Shown: positions 21,900 to 32,028 of the stretch, in pieces
Numbering within the stretch: position 1 is the stretch's first letter
Layout of the letters: the number at the start of each line of letters is the position of its first letter
Assembly: GCA_009767595.1 (NCBI GenBank)
Contig: VSDK01015162.1
Coordinates: 520,114 to 584,113 of the forward strand
Direction of reading: 5' to 3'
Origin: Symbiodinium kawagutii
Taxonomy: Eukaryota; Sar; Dinophyceae; Suessiales; Symbiodiniaceae
Length of the DNA: 64,000 nt
Made by a program: the position numbers and the translations under genes
Notes under the pieces: model-generated
What the model was told of the DNA's origin: nothing
What the model saw: the letters and a program-made list of their open reading frames with translations, nothing else
Database searches by the model: none

Positions 21900-22230
21900 T
21901 ACAGAGAAGCGGTCAATGTGTCTTCACAATCCAACAGGGGTCCCGAAGACAATATTGGCAGGCTAATCAAGAGGTGTAAACGATCGGAAAGACATATTCA
22001 TATGAATGTCATGATGATTCAATGAAGTCAAAACAGAGCTTACATGTACCATCAGGCATCATATCACTGTTTTCAAAGAATTGCATGGGAAACATTCTTC
22101 CAACTGCATGACGCATTCAAGACTGATATGTAATCAAGGCAATCGCTTGTGCTGCTACTGTAGCGAAGGTTTAGTATATGTTAGCGATGTTAGTATAGTA
22201 GGGTTTTGTCCCTCCTTGGACTAGTAATAG

Positions 22231-22425
22231 AATATTTGCTGCGGTTCTTGCTTCTATGAAGACCACTTTTGGACAATTGAAGAATTCAACTTGGGTATTC
22301 TTAGCAATCCGAGCTTGTGGCCGCAGGTACAGGAATGCACGATCAACTACCACTGCACGAGCATTTATGACCATTCCATCTTTGAGGTCCTTCGGTCCTT
22401 TGCTTATGTTGCACATTTCAAGTGA
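22231..22425 (+). CDS. Probable exon, unidentified
   Basis: A 64-codon frame (contains DHFWTIEEFNLGILSNPSLW and HSIFEVLRSFAYVAHFK) ends in TGA at 22423. Aromatic-rich and coherent. A 90-codon antisense frame (22171-22443) overlaps it and is a less likely alternative. Confidence 0.45.
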   Translation, partial: NICCGSCFYEDHFWTIEEFNLGILSNPSLWPQVQECTINYHCTSIYDHSIFEVLRSFAYVAHFK

Positions 22426-22827
22426 TTCCAAGTCATTCGGCACAGATCATAACAGTACAAGTACACAAAGTGCGGTAGGAGTCGATAGAGTTCAAAACAG
22501 CCTTGTAAAGAAGCCACGCAAATAGATCAAATAGACTTTCTGAGGAACCCATTTCTCCCACAATTTTCTGAGTTCAGTGACGCATTGTTCAATTCTGGGA
22601 CTTTTACAAAGGCTGAGAAGGCACATTGTACTCATTCTATTCGATCAAATCAGTGGTCCTGCCGCACGCAAAGACAAGTAGCTGTACCATACCGGTCATT
22701 TTTCGAAACTGTTGCATCTGCCCGCCAAGAGTGATGACATGAGAATTTTCTAGCACAAAGCAGGGTCATACAAGTTTGTGAAACTGCACCATTTTGATCA
22801 AGAACAATAAGTGGAGCAAGTCTGAAA

Positions 22828-23796
22828 GTGTTTTTTTCTGGAATCACCCCAAAGGACTGCAATTTTCAAAGCTTTCTGCCAGGAGATTGCACGGAATGGT
22901 TTGTTCACATCCCAAGAATGAAGAGGTCACACAAGTTCTGTTTTTGTACACATTTCCATGGCTTATATATAGAAAACATGTATATTTATATATTTATAAT
23001 ATATATACATGTGTGTGTGTTTTTTTTGAGTTTATGTGTCAACATTGGCAGAGGGTGCGCGTGGAGGCCTTCAGCAAGATTGTCCAGAAGCTGATTCCGG
23101 AAAAGGTACTGCTGGAGTCCGCCCAACTGAATTTGTTTATCCACTGAACTTTGAGCTATACAAAGCTATAGCGAGTACACTTGCTGCTGTTTCGACCATA
23201 GTTTCAAGACATTGTCCAAGTTTGCAAAAGTTCCCTTCAATGCATGGTTCAAGAACAGTCACAAGCGCACCAGATTTGATGTATTCAACTGCTTCGGATC
23301 CCCTTTACAGACTTACTGGAAATGACAACTAACTCAAGACATTTGTTTGACACAACGACTTTCATGTTCGAAATGGAATGATCGGATTTCAGTTGCAGTG
23401 ACGAAATCAGGATCATGCCTTGAATCATGATCAAAGTTCATGAAGAGTCCGGCCAGGCAATGTTTGCAGTCGCTCTTAGACAGTACGCGCATGGACTGGA
23501 TGAGTTGTCGCAGGGTCATAATGGGTTATGTATGATCGTTAAAGAAAAATTTAGCTGCCGAGACCCAAATGTTTTGCCCCTGCAGCCCTCTACCAGTCTT
23601 CCTGCTGCTATTTGATCACATTCATTTGGTTTCTTTTAAAAGTGTCATTACTGCACAAGGATGGAAAAGAGATGGAGCATGCAAGACTGACTTGCGTTTT
23701 CAACAGCCACCTTGCTGTTGGAAGGAGAAAGTCTATTTGTTTGACGTGGTGTCCAAGGCTGGCTGGCGCTGTGTCACTTTGACCAGAAGCATTTGA
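22828..23796 (+). CDS. Exon chain, unidentified
   Basis: Candidates: about 22830-22950 (two competing frames), 23052-23105 (RVRVEAFSKIVQKLIPEK, after ACATTGGCAG, donor GTACTG), 23155-23325 (FAKVPFNAWFKNSHKRTRFD), about 23427-23520 (AMFAVALRQYAHGLDELSQ) and 23642-23796 (LRFQQPPCCWKEKVYLFDV, stop TGA). Exon 23052-23105 has both splice sites and is the firmest. An AT/GT microsatellite lies at 22975-23025. Confidence 0.4.
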
Positions 23797-24142
23797 GCCC
23801 TCATCTCCTTTCCCGTCTCACCTATCTCTTTGAAGTCGGGGGCACTTGTTTATCATGCTTAACAATTTCTTATGGTATGAAGAGATTCTGGAATTTGTCA
23901 TTCTTCTTGCTGTTTTGAAGCCGCTGTAAATTACTTTTTGCACGTGACATGTGCTTCGGCAAAGAATCACGCTTTCCAAGGGAGATCAGTACAGGAGTGT
24001 CAACCGCATGAGCATTGCTGTGCCTAAAGGTGAGAAATAGCGAGAAGCGATATGAAACAAAATTTGAGCGATATCTATGTTGACTCCAATTTGACGGCCT
24101 GTCAACTTTTGCTCTTTCCTCATGTTTCCTCCAATTCTTTAG

Positions 24143-24315
24143 GGTTGATTCCTCACTTCCCGTTTCCATCCGTGTCCGCTGCAATGGATGTGCTGCAGTT
24201 GTACTTGGCATCGGATCGACAGCCAGTGGATCTGCAGTGGTATGAGCTATGCAACTTGGACTATTTTTCGGAAGAGATATTTCTGAGTTCAGCAAAGTGT
24301 TTGCAATTGGTCTTG
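24143..24315 (+). CDS. Probable exon, unidentified
   Basis: After AATTCTTTAG the frame contains AAMDVLQLYLASDRQPVDLQ and WYELCNLDYFSEEIFLSSA, ending at donor GTATAT. Leucine-rich helical composition. Phase-consistent with neither neighbour for certain. Confidence 0.5.
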
Positions 24316-24394
24316 GTATATCTTGGTATCATGATGTCCAAAAATATCCTCTTCTGTGATTTTGATACTCTCATTTTTCCGCTGAGGTGCAGAC

Positions 24395-24505
24395 ATGGTT
24401 GACCTGGTAATAGATATTGCCTGCATCTACGGCAATGGTATGAGACTCAGCCTGAACTCTTCAGATACTGGGAGAATGAGATTGAAACGAAAGGAATTTA
24501 GAGGG
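24395..24505 (+). CDS. Candidate exon, frame undecided
   Basis: Two frames compete. One opens MVDLVIDIACIYGNGMRLS; the other reads QWYETQPELFRYWENEIETK to TAG 24503-24505. The second resembles coding sequence more. Confidence 0.3.
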
Positions 24506-24711
24506 TTGGCATGCCTTGAACTCCTTCATTCGCGTTGAGATGTAAAACATACGTGGCTTTGGTTTGCCACTTATAATTTCATATAATTTCCAAAGATATT
24601 TCTGTCACTTTTTAATTGAATCTTGTGTCACAGATTGTCACAGTGTTTCACGACCGAAGCATATGGAAGGGTAGTGGCCTGGTGAGATGAAAGCTTGTCC
24701 AGCGGCATTGA

Positions 24712-24867
24712 GGCCTTGAGGAGAACAAAGATGCCGCTTGTGAGTTCTACTTGCAGAATGGTTTTGTGCTGATCCTCAAAGAGGCTCTGTACAGATCGGG
24801 TGAAATCTGTGAAGCAGCTTTCTTGAACTCGATCCTTTCAACTTGGCAAACATGGGAGAACAAATAA
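24712..24867 (+). CDS. Probable exon, possibly phytanoyl-CoA dioxygenase-like
   Basis: The frame contains CEFYLQNGFVLILKEALYRS, ending TAA at 24865. F-Y-x-x-N-G-F-x-x-[IL] followed by a Leu turn is how many PhyH-type Fe(II)/2-oxoglutarate dioxygenases begin (FYxENGFVVIxxVLS). The HxD iron motif is not visible nearby, so the name is only a suggestion. Confidence 0.35.
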   Translation, partial: GLEENKDAACEFYLQNGFVLILKEALYRSGEICEAAFLNSILSTWQTWENK

Positions 24868-25487
24868 ACTGCAGCAAATAAAAACTGCAAATAGCTGCTT
24901 GAAATCTGGTGTGACAAGGTGTGATTAAAAGATCCTTCCACAATGCTACGAAACCAAGTGAATACAATCTCTACCTATCACTGAAAAATGCCTACTGGGT
25001 AGATAGAATTAAATAGATCTAGTATGATCCAGTTATCGATTGAAGCCCACTGCCTGTGAAATTTGAAAGCGACAGGTGGGCCATTGCTTGGCATTGGTTT
25101 GCGTTTTCAAGAGTGTGATGCTCAGTAGCAAGCTGTAAATGCATGACAGCTAGCGAACGTGCCATGCATTCGGAGAGGGTACCATTTGTCACTTTGCAAA
25201 GGGCACTGATGACTGATGATCGTGTCAACAGCGAGTGTGGAAGCTGACGCAAGCTTGCATTCATTGTATTCTGGAGGGATATCATTTAGTTGCCACGACC
25301 GATTTGGAGTTTTTATCGCGCCCAAACATTTGCCTCCATTTGTGTTGCAAAGCCAACAGACTTCAACAAACTTACAGTAAACATTTGCAACTCATTTCTA
25401 TACTCATTTTATCTCCTGCTTACTGCATCTTACTGCCCTCATTTGCTGCTCTTGTTGTTCAGCCTAGGGCAGTAAGCACACGTGCCC

Positions 25488-25812
25488 AGAGGTGACGATA
25501 ACTTCGACAAACAGGAGCTCTTGGATCACAACATCGAAGTGTTCAAAGAGGCCACTGGATCTGCGGAAAGAACACATGTATGCGCTGTATATGAACATAT
25601 TAGAGTATGTATATATTATATATGCTTCTTTTAAAAACACATCAATAAGCCATGTCATTGAATACCATTCATGTACTTCTATGCAAGGCATCATTGGGAG
25701 CGATTTTCTTCAGTACAGCGCAGCAAGCTTGAGGCTTTAGGCAGAATTTGCCAGCAACGGTGGTACCCTCAGTTGCGATGCTTTCCGAGCAAATTTCATT
25801 TTCGAGAATTGA
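25488..25812 (+). CDS. Two phase-matched exons, EF-hand-like pieces
   Basis: Exon 25490-25577 (DDNFDKQELLDHNIEVFKEA, after GTGCCCAG, donor GTATGC) and exon 25741-25812 (EFASNGGTLSCDAFRANF, after GGCTTTAG, stop TGA) both meet at a codon boundary. ExxSNGGTLSxDxFR resembles a degenerate EF-hand loop, but the full Dx[DN]xDGxIxxxE spacing is absent. Calcium binding is not established. Confidence 0.5.
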
Positions 25813-25860
25813 ATCCGCTGCTCAACAAATATAGTTCTCTAATGTTTTCTTTGTGTGAAG

Positions 25861-26070
25861 GGCCTCTTGCAAGAAATCTGGAGAATCTTAGGATATCTTG
25901 GGTCAGTATCAGTTGGGGTTCCAAAAATCTCGAGGTATTTGCCAAAGTGAGTTGCCTCGTTTTGCAGCACCTCGATCAGCATGGCCTTCCTTAGCATCAG
26001 ATCCGATCTCTCATCAAGGAAATGGTACCTTAGGTGGACCTTATGGTACCTTTCTATTTCAATGGAATAA
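25861..26070 (+). CDS. Two phase-matched exons, unidentified
   Basis: Exon 25861-25934 (GLLQEIWRILGYLGSVSVGV, donor GTATTT) ends in phase 2. Exon 25968-26070 (after TCGTTTTGCAG, SMAFLSIRSDLSSRKWYLR) completes the codon and ends in TAA. The intron is only 33 nt. The alternative frame of the first exon is also open. Confidence 0.4.
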
Positions 26071-26108
26071 AGTTCATATCGCGGTCTTATTGATTATGAG
26101 CCAGAGCG

Positions 26109-26167
26109 NNNNNNNNNNNNNNNNNNNNNNNNNNNNNNNNNNNNNNNNNNNNNNNNNNNNNNNNNNN
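26109..26167. other. Assembly gap (N run)
   Basis: A run of 59 undetermined bases. The frame right of it (26168-26239, FSPLEIDGITVSPFMRN) is open into the gap, so an exon may be interrupted here. Confidence 1.
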
Positions 26168-26742
26168 CGGTTCAGCCCACTTGAAATTGATGGTATCACT
26201 GTATCACCTTTTATGAGGAATGCCTGCAGTGCACAGTAGTTGCAAAGATCAAATGCGTGCATCACCGCAGATCGGAGAAGGCGAGGCTTCCACGTGTACA
26301 AAAGGGAAAAAATGAGCAGCATCAGGGCAGATTTCAACTAATTTCAACCATTGGAGCTCGACATGTTCACGTCAAATGGTACCGGAGAAAGGATTCTACA
26401 TAGAAAATCTCCAACGAAGGTAGCCTGATAGGCAGTGCACTTGAAACTAGCAGAAACTGAAGGCAGGCGGTGACAGCCTTTTGCATTGCAGCATTTCAAA
26501 GAAATATTATGTGCGTAGAACGGTATGATTGTGCATTTATCGTTGTACTTCAGGTTTTCAGTAGCCAAACATGATTTCTGATGCGCGCAGGCCATCTTTT
26601 TCTCGTTGATGTTTTCCAGATGCAATTGTTCTGATGTTTCTCCAAACCGTCGTTCTGTCAATTGAAAGACACTGAAAAATGCACTGCATAATCTGCACAG
26701 TTCTCCTTGGAAATTGCGGAGTTCTCTCTGCGTACGAAGACC

Positions 26743-26895
26743 ATGGACAGCGCCGAAGAAGCTGCGCTTCCAAGTTCGCTGAAGCCTCGGCGTAACAGCC
26801 GTCGCAGACGTCACAGCCGCCGCAGCCAGGCAGCTGAGGCCAGGGAAGAGGGAGCTGCTGGTGGTGTAGCTTTTCCTGGTATTCACCAGCTGTAG
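26743..26895 (+). CDS. Small Arg/Ser-rich protein or first exon
   Basis: ATG at 26743 opens MDSAEEAALPSSLKPRRNSR, followed by an Arg/His/Ser block and then AAEAREEGAAGG, ending TAG at 26893. GC-rich against AT-rich flanks. The upstream frame is also open to 26707. The basic Ser/Arg block could bind nucleic acid; no domain is recognised. Confidence 0.45.
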   Translation: MDSAEEAALPSSLKPRRNSRRRRHSRRSQAAEAREEGAAGGVAFPGIHQL

Positions 26896-27275
26896 CTGTA
26901 CCCATTTGTACCCTGTCTAAAGGTTAAAGAGCTTTGTAAGAAATGATAACACGATCATTTGCGGATTTGTTTCTGCCTGTTACCGGACAGCAGACTAGAC
27001 TAGAGCTCCTGAAGAGTTCATTGATCTAGCAAGACCTATTCACATGCTCGAGCAATCTTAGATTTTCAAGTTGAAACGGGGATGCAAGAAGTAGCAATGT
27101 TTCAATACGTGACCCTAGGCCGAAGCATTGCACATGTTTTTATCACGGCAATGAATGTGAGCAGCTGTTTTCTTCCGCATCGATACCTTTGCTTTGGAGC
27201 GGGACACACCATGCCCCACCCTTGACATCCCTTTGGTCCCTTTGCATCCCGTCACATCCCTTGAAATTGTGGTGA

Positions 27276-27455
27276 TGTAAACTGAACCTCCAAGGAAGAG
27301 ACAGCAGAAGGTGGAGGCTCTGCTCGGGTCGAGTGCAGGTGCTCAGCATTTCTACTGCTCGTGTTCGCCATGAACCTGCCATGTTTTGCCATGTCTTGCC
27401 ACATTGGGTGGCGATTTCTTCGGACCTCCTGCAAACCATAGGGTTTCTCTGTTGA
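27276..27455 (+). CDS. Candidate exon, strand uncertain
   Basis: A 59-codon plus frame (contains SGRVQVLSISTARVRHEPAM) overlaps a 98-codon minus frame (27143-27439). The plus strand is preferred only because of the local gene direction. Confidence 0.3.
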   Translation, partial: CKLNLQGRDSRRWRLCSGRVQVLSISTARVRHEPAMFCHVLPHWVAISSDLLQTIGFLC

Positions 27456-27641
27456 TTTTTTGGCCCAACAGAATGGAGGTTGTCATGTCCTCAACTTCTA
27501 GGCCAATGGTTTATTCTTACGTGCTGTTTTCCTGCATTTGCAAGCAATATATCAATCGTTAATGCTGGATGCTTCCTTCTGGATCTATACAATGTTGACA
27601 CGGTAAACTTCCCCTTAAGCTTACGTCTCTTTTACATTTGA

Positions 27642-27789
27642 GATCTGACAGGAGAAGGTGGAGATGGCATGATGAAGGCCCTCTCAAAGATTACAGGTCA
27701 AGCAAAAGCTCTCAAGTTCGCGATGGATCTGGCGAAGAGACTCTCCAGAGAAGTCCTGTTGCAATGTTGGAAGGCATGAAATCATGCAG
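27642..27789 (+). CDS. Probable exon ending at a canonical donor
   Basis: The bases end at CAG followed by GTAAAT at 27790. The frame that stays open to this donor reads SSKSSQVRDGSGEETLQRS, then PVAMLEGMKSC. A second frame (KALSKITGQAKALKFAMDLA) is equally protein-like but stops at 27777-27779. An exon is likely; its frame is open. Confidence 0.45.
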
Positions 27790-28316
27790 GTAAATGAGTG
27801 AATTGAGTCCGATCACACTGGGCAAATTGTTGTAAGACGTTTTTTATTTGTATAAGTTTCTTTCATTTGAGCCACATTCTAGGAGATTCTTTTGTCGTAT
27901 TCTATACGTATTACTTTTGATTGAACGTGACCTTCAAGGTCTCAACTTTTGTCATGTGTCCTCCAGGGTGGCAGAGATCTTGACAATTACTGCGTTGTTG
28001 GACCTTGAAATGAGTTGAAATGACTTAGGAATGATACAATGTGTCTTCAAATGATGGCATTGATCGCCGTGGATATTTATATAATGAATTTTAATGATAT
28101 TTACATGGGAAGCTCTTACTTGGCCATGGGGCTTCTTGACCATTACAGGGCTAAGACACTGCGTGCAGTCATGGGAACACTGATCAAAACATGTTCTTTT
28201 TAATGGCATTGAATTTCTAATTATCAATAAAGTGCTTGTCATTCCATGGATTTCTGTTGTGCTTACGAGAATCTATGCTTCTAAGATAGTTTGTCCCTTC
28301 TAGGATCTGACTTCAG
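27790..28316. other. Intron or spacer
   Basis: AT-rich, stop-dense on the plus strand, ending in a pyrimidine-poor CTGACTTCAG acceptor. Probably intron if 27642-27789 and 28317-28869 belong together. Confidence 0.35.
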
Positions 28317-28869
28317 CTAGCAAGGAAAGCCTATGATGCGCGAGATGACCTTGCAATTGGTGAAGAAGAAGACGAAGAGGAAGAAAACGAAGATGGTGAT
28401 GCTGAAGAAGGGCAGGGCACGCGCTTAACACCGGCAGAGAAGGACAAGCCAATTGGGCAAAGCTCTGTTCTTAGGGTTTTCGTGGTTGTGCATCTCCTCG
28501 TGTACGGATACGAAGAAGCCACCAGCTCAAGACAGATCATCCATGGGTACAACATAAAATTGCATGAATGCTGTCAATGCTCAAGACACACGGCAGAGGG
28601 CATCAAACTGTACTGCTCTTGTCGGTTGTTGCAAGGAGGAGAAAGAACTGATGGAGCTGTTTCTCAATCTCGAACCCCCAGTTTTCAAGTCTTTCGGCCC
28701 ATTGAGCTTTCCATTCTATCACTGTACTAGACTGTACTGGATGGTTTGTTCGAATGCTGCACCTCTGCTCAGAAGCGAAATTGACATATTGAAAACTCCA
28801 AGTTATATTTCTCATTATGTATCCAACTCCTTTGAGATTCATGCTGAACAACGTTTGTACAGTGAATGA
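28317..28869 (+). CDS. Two exons, acidic segment then hydrophobic C-terminus
   Basis: Exon 1 (28317-28475) contains ARKAYDARDDLAIGEEEDEE, a Glu/Asp run, and GQGTRLTPAEKDKPIGQSS. It is stop-free on to 28730, but a phase-0 donor (AGG/GTTTTC) and the acceptor ACACGGCAG at 28596 let it join exon 2 (28597-28869). Exon 2 contains CCKEEKELMELFLNLEPPVF and LLRSEIDILKTPSYISH, and ends in TGA. No domain recognised. The acidic run is typical of nuclear or chaperone proteins but proves nothing. Confidence 0.5.
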
Positions 28870-29213
28870 AACAAGATTTCTCTCTATCTAACAAAACCCA
28901 GATTCTGAGATTTTATTTCAGCGATCCCACAACCAACCTGCACCAATCTATCAATGCTGACGGCAATTCACTAAGTTGGTAGCATGATGCAGAAACTACC
29001 AAGCCTAGTTGGAGGTTTAAGATCTTTAAGATATTGTCTATAGATTTATTTGCTATTATCCGGAGGGCTGAAAGCACATTGATATAGCCCCAAAGCCAGC
29101 AGGGACGCTAATCAACCTTCAGGGACTGAAACTCAGGGCGTGTTTTTTGGGGGATGGAACGGAGTATGAGCCTAGGCTTTACAGTAAGAAGTGTGCATGC
29201 GGAAAGATGCTAC

Positions 29214-29576
29214 TTATACAACAGTCTTATACTGATAAACACACGAGATAAGATCAAAGTAAGCATGTGTAAGTCTTGTAAGTGTTTCTCCTCCTGGTTT
29301 CCAACTCAGACATCTTGCTTTCCAAATCAGACCTGGTCCCCGCACATCCTTGCGGAGAATCCTCCCTAAAAAGTCCACATGCCGAGTCCAGAGGAAGTAT
29401 GCTGTGTGAGCAGCTGACCACTGCAAAATCATGCTGTCAGAAGCTCTGCACATTTCCAAAAACAAGTGAAAGTCTCTGCAATATCTGATCTGAAATGCCA
29501 CAATGTCCAGACATGTTTTCCAATACGCTGGTTGTGATGTCTGTCCATACCCTTGTTTTGGACAGAGTTTTTGCAT
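29214..29576 (-). CDS. Minus-strand open frame, unidentified
   Basis: A 120-codon ATG-initiated frame, one of the longest in the window, with contents such as DFHLFLEMCRASDSMILQWS. A plus frame of 68 codons (29282-29488) covers the same bases. No splice sites or family support either. Confidence 0.25.
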   Translation of the reverse strand: MQKLCPKQGYGQTSQPAYWKTCLDIVAFQIRYCRDFHLFLEMCRASDSMILQWSAAHTAYFLWTRHVDFLGRILRKDVRGPGLIWKARCLSWKPGGETLTRLTHAYFDLISCVYQYKTVV

Positions 29577-29789
29577 TCTGCAGGAAAGAGAGCATTCTGA
29601 ATTCTAAAGTGTCGTCAATTTTCTCATTTTTTGAGAAAGCTGTTTGAGATCTCTCATACAGTGCCTATCAAATCACTTAGTGTTTTTTTTCGAATCCAAG
29701 AATTTTCTTGATATTTCATGCATATTTCGTGTATATCAAAATTTCATGCATTTCTTGCATCTTTATGTTTCATGGCTCGAGCTGAGGCC

Positions 29790-29905
29790 TGCGCCGTTGC
29801 ATGTGCGTGGCCTTTGCCAGGCAGCAAAGCGCCAGTGCACACGGCAGAAGCAGAAAGAAGAGGAGCGCTTGCAGGCGCACCGAGAAAGAGAAACAAACAG
29901 AAATA
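29790..29905 (+). CDS. Candidate exon, charged helix
   Basis: The frame reads RGLCQAAKRQCTRQKQKEEE, then RLQAHRERET, a Lys/Glu/Arg-rich likely coiled-coil helix. It merges into AT-rich sequence with degenerate AGAGTCATA repeats at 29920-30000. Confidence 0.4.
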
Positions 29906-30101
29906 TAGAAATATGCAAAAATAGAAATATAAGAGTCATAAAATATATAACAGTAATATATAAGAGTCATATAATATAAGAGTAATATACAGGAGATATA
30001 GAAACATAGAGAAATACTCAGGGACAAAAGAACATCTAGAGAGAAATATGGGGATAAAATTGAAATAGAAAGAGAAACAAGAGATCGTAACATATCATAG
30101 C

Positions 30102-30455
30102 TATGGCATAGCATCGTTGGCGGTTCTGCACAGTTCCAAAATGTCCAATGGAAAAGAAGAGACGCTGCTGCGTTGCTTCTAGATGAGACCATCATGTCAT
30201 TTCCTTACTGAGCAAACTGAAACTATGATAGTGGTTTGCAACATCTTTGAACAAAGTTCCAGTGACTTTTGTTAGTTTCTAACATTTGTTTTGATAGTTT
30301 CTAAACTCTTACAATTGTTTTGATAGTTTCTAATATAGTCTCTCTAAGATGTTCTGACGGTCTTCTAACCGCTTTTCCTGTGGCTCTTCTCTTCCGGAAA
30401 GGTGGTGGAACAGCTCCGGCGCGATGAGAGGTGCAGGGGAATATACAAGAAATGA
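30102..30455 (+). CDS. Two small candidate exons
   Basis: The frames FQNVQWKRRDAAALLLDETI (to TGA 30208) and VVEQLRRDERCRGIYKK (after CCGGAAAG, to TGA 30453) are separated by T-rich intron-like sequence with TTTTGATAGTTTCTAA repeats (30280-30340). Confidence 0.35.
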
Positions 30456-30613
30456 AGATGTTTTTCAATACTGCGAACTGAAAATATGATTATTGATATA
30501 TATTGATATTATGCTTTGACATGTGTTTAACTGTATTCACGTTTTTTGTTGTTTGGCAAAGATGCTTACAATGTTGAATTTGCTTTTACCGCAGCAGATC
30601 AGTTTTGACTTAG

Positions 30614-31333
30614 AAGCAAGGGCACCATCGGTGTTTGCCATTGCCCAGTGACCTGTATGCAACATGTCCAAGACTGTACAAAAGCTTTGTTGGGACTGTC
30701 ACCCAAAAAGCATTTTTTCCTTGGAATAGTCTGGAGCGTTTGTTTTTTGCACGTGTTCATACATCGTTGAGTCAAAGCCCTCAACATGTTTGATCCGCAT
30801 ACCATGAAATCAGTCTGTGGTGCCAAACAAAACACAAGCACTTAGACTGAGCACAAGGACATTGGAAAGTGTCACTTTGAAGCCATCCCCAAGATTCAGA
30901 AGTGGATCAATGTTTTTGTTGACCAACAATGATGAATTCCAGCACATTGGTCAAAATGTTGGTACCACCGCATCCCATCCTGAAATTTGATGCAGCGTGG
31001 CAAGATTTACTCTTGGAAATTTCATTTGTTTGATGCAAGTTGTTCTGACCCGAGCCTTTTTACACCTGGTCAGTGTTTTCTCACTGCGATATACAGCTTT
31101 AGAAATCTTTAAAAGACATGACGGTGGACATGACTGATGCAACAAAACTATGCAATGACGCAAATATCGACATGCCAACACCCGCCCGGTCAGTTGCTTC
31201 AAAATCTGCCAAGCCACCAAACACTGAAGAAGAAATTGCTGACTGTTGGAGGCCAGCAAACTTGGATTGCCTGACTGATCCAGAGTTGAATGACCTCGAA
31301 GCTACATGTATTTTGGCCAACTTGTGCATTTGG
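30614..31333 (+). CDS. Four-exon chain, unidentified
   Basis: Exons: 30614-30793 (after TTGACTTAG, LYATCPRLYKSFVGTVTQKA), 30852-30932 (HKDIGKCHFEAIPKIQKWIN), 30996-31112 (after TGATGCAG, GKIYSWKFHLFDASC) and 31116-31333 (MTDATKLCNDANIDMPTPAR and CWRPANLDCLTDPELNDLEA). The last ends at the strong donor GTGAGTG. Each earlier exon as drawn runs into a stop, so its true donor is inside it. The last exon is well supported. Confidence 0.5.
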
Positions 31334-31469
31334 GTGAGTGAAGTGTGCACACTGCTTTATGCTGGGCTTGTACTGTTGTGTGTAGGATATAGCATGATAT
31401 AGCTAATACTGAGAAGCAAGAGCTTGTCCATCCTTTCACTGTAATAGGCTTTGCATTGGTATGATTCAG

Positions 31470-31829
31470 AAATTACTCTTGAAGATATGAACCACGAAAT
31501 ATTCCAACTTGAATGTGAGACAAATTGCATCGAATTTCAGTATCGTGCACGATGTAATTCGTTTTGTCATACCACTTTGGGGTTGGAATTCTGCCTCAGC
31601 CAGTTTCACCATTTCCGTTTTCCACTTCATTTCATTGCATCCCTTAAATCTTTTGTCACTTTCATTCACTTCCATTCACTTCCATTCACTTCCTCATCCT
31701 TCGTCATACTTTGTCGCGTGCAGAGTTCACCCAAGCCATGTGCACCAAGGGCGTCGTCTCCAGTACCAGGTAGCATTGCTGCAGCGACGAGAGCAGCGCC
31801 TGGCGAAGATTGACACTTTGACTAATTAG
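31470..31829 (+). CDS. Exon plus terminal exon
   Basis: After ATGATTCAG at 31469 the frame reads EITLEDMNHEIFQLECETN. A terminal exon 31724-31829 (after TCGCGTGCAG, QYQVALLQRREQRLAKIDTL) stops at TAG. Likely the end of the preceding chain, though the first phase does not match the donor at 31334. A CATTCACTTC triplication lies at about 31663-31692. Confidence 0.45.
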
Positions 31830-32028
31830 AACTTCAAAAACAAAGAGAAACAAAGAAAAACTCAGGAACATCTAATTTAAGAAAGGATAATCTAGTAAGA
31901 ACACTATGAAACACTTTCTTTAAGACGTTGTTTACAATATTTAGGATACCTACTTAAGTATTGTATTAGTTTCTTTTTTTTAAAGGTACTTTTAAGATCT
32001 TAAGTGCACTACAACATGGTCAAAGGGC

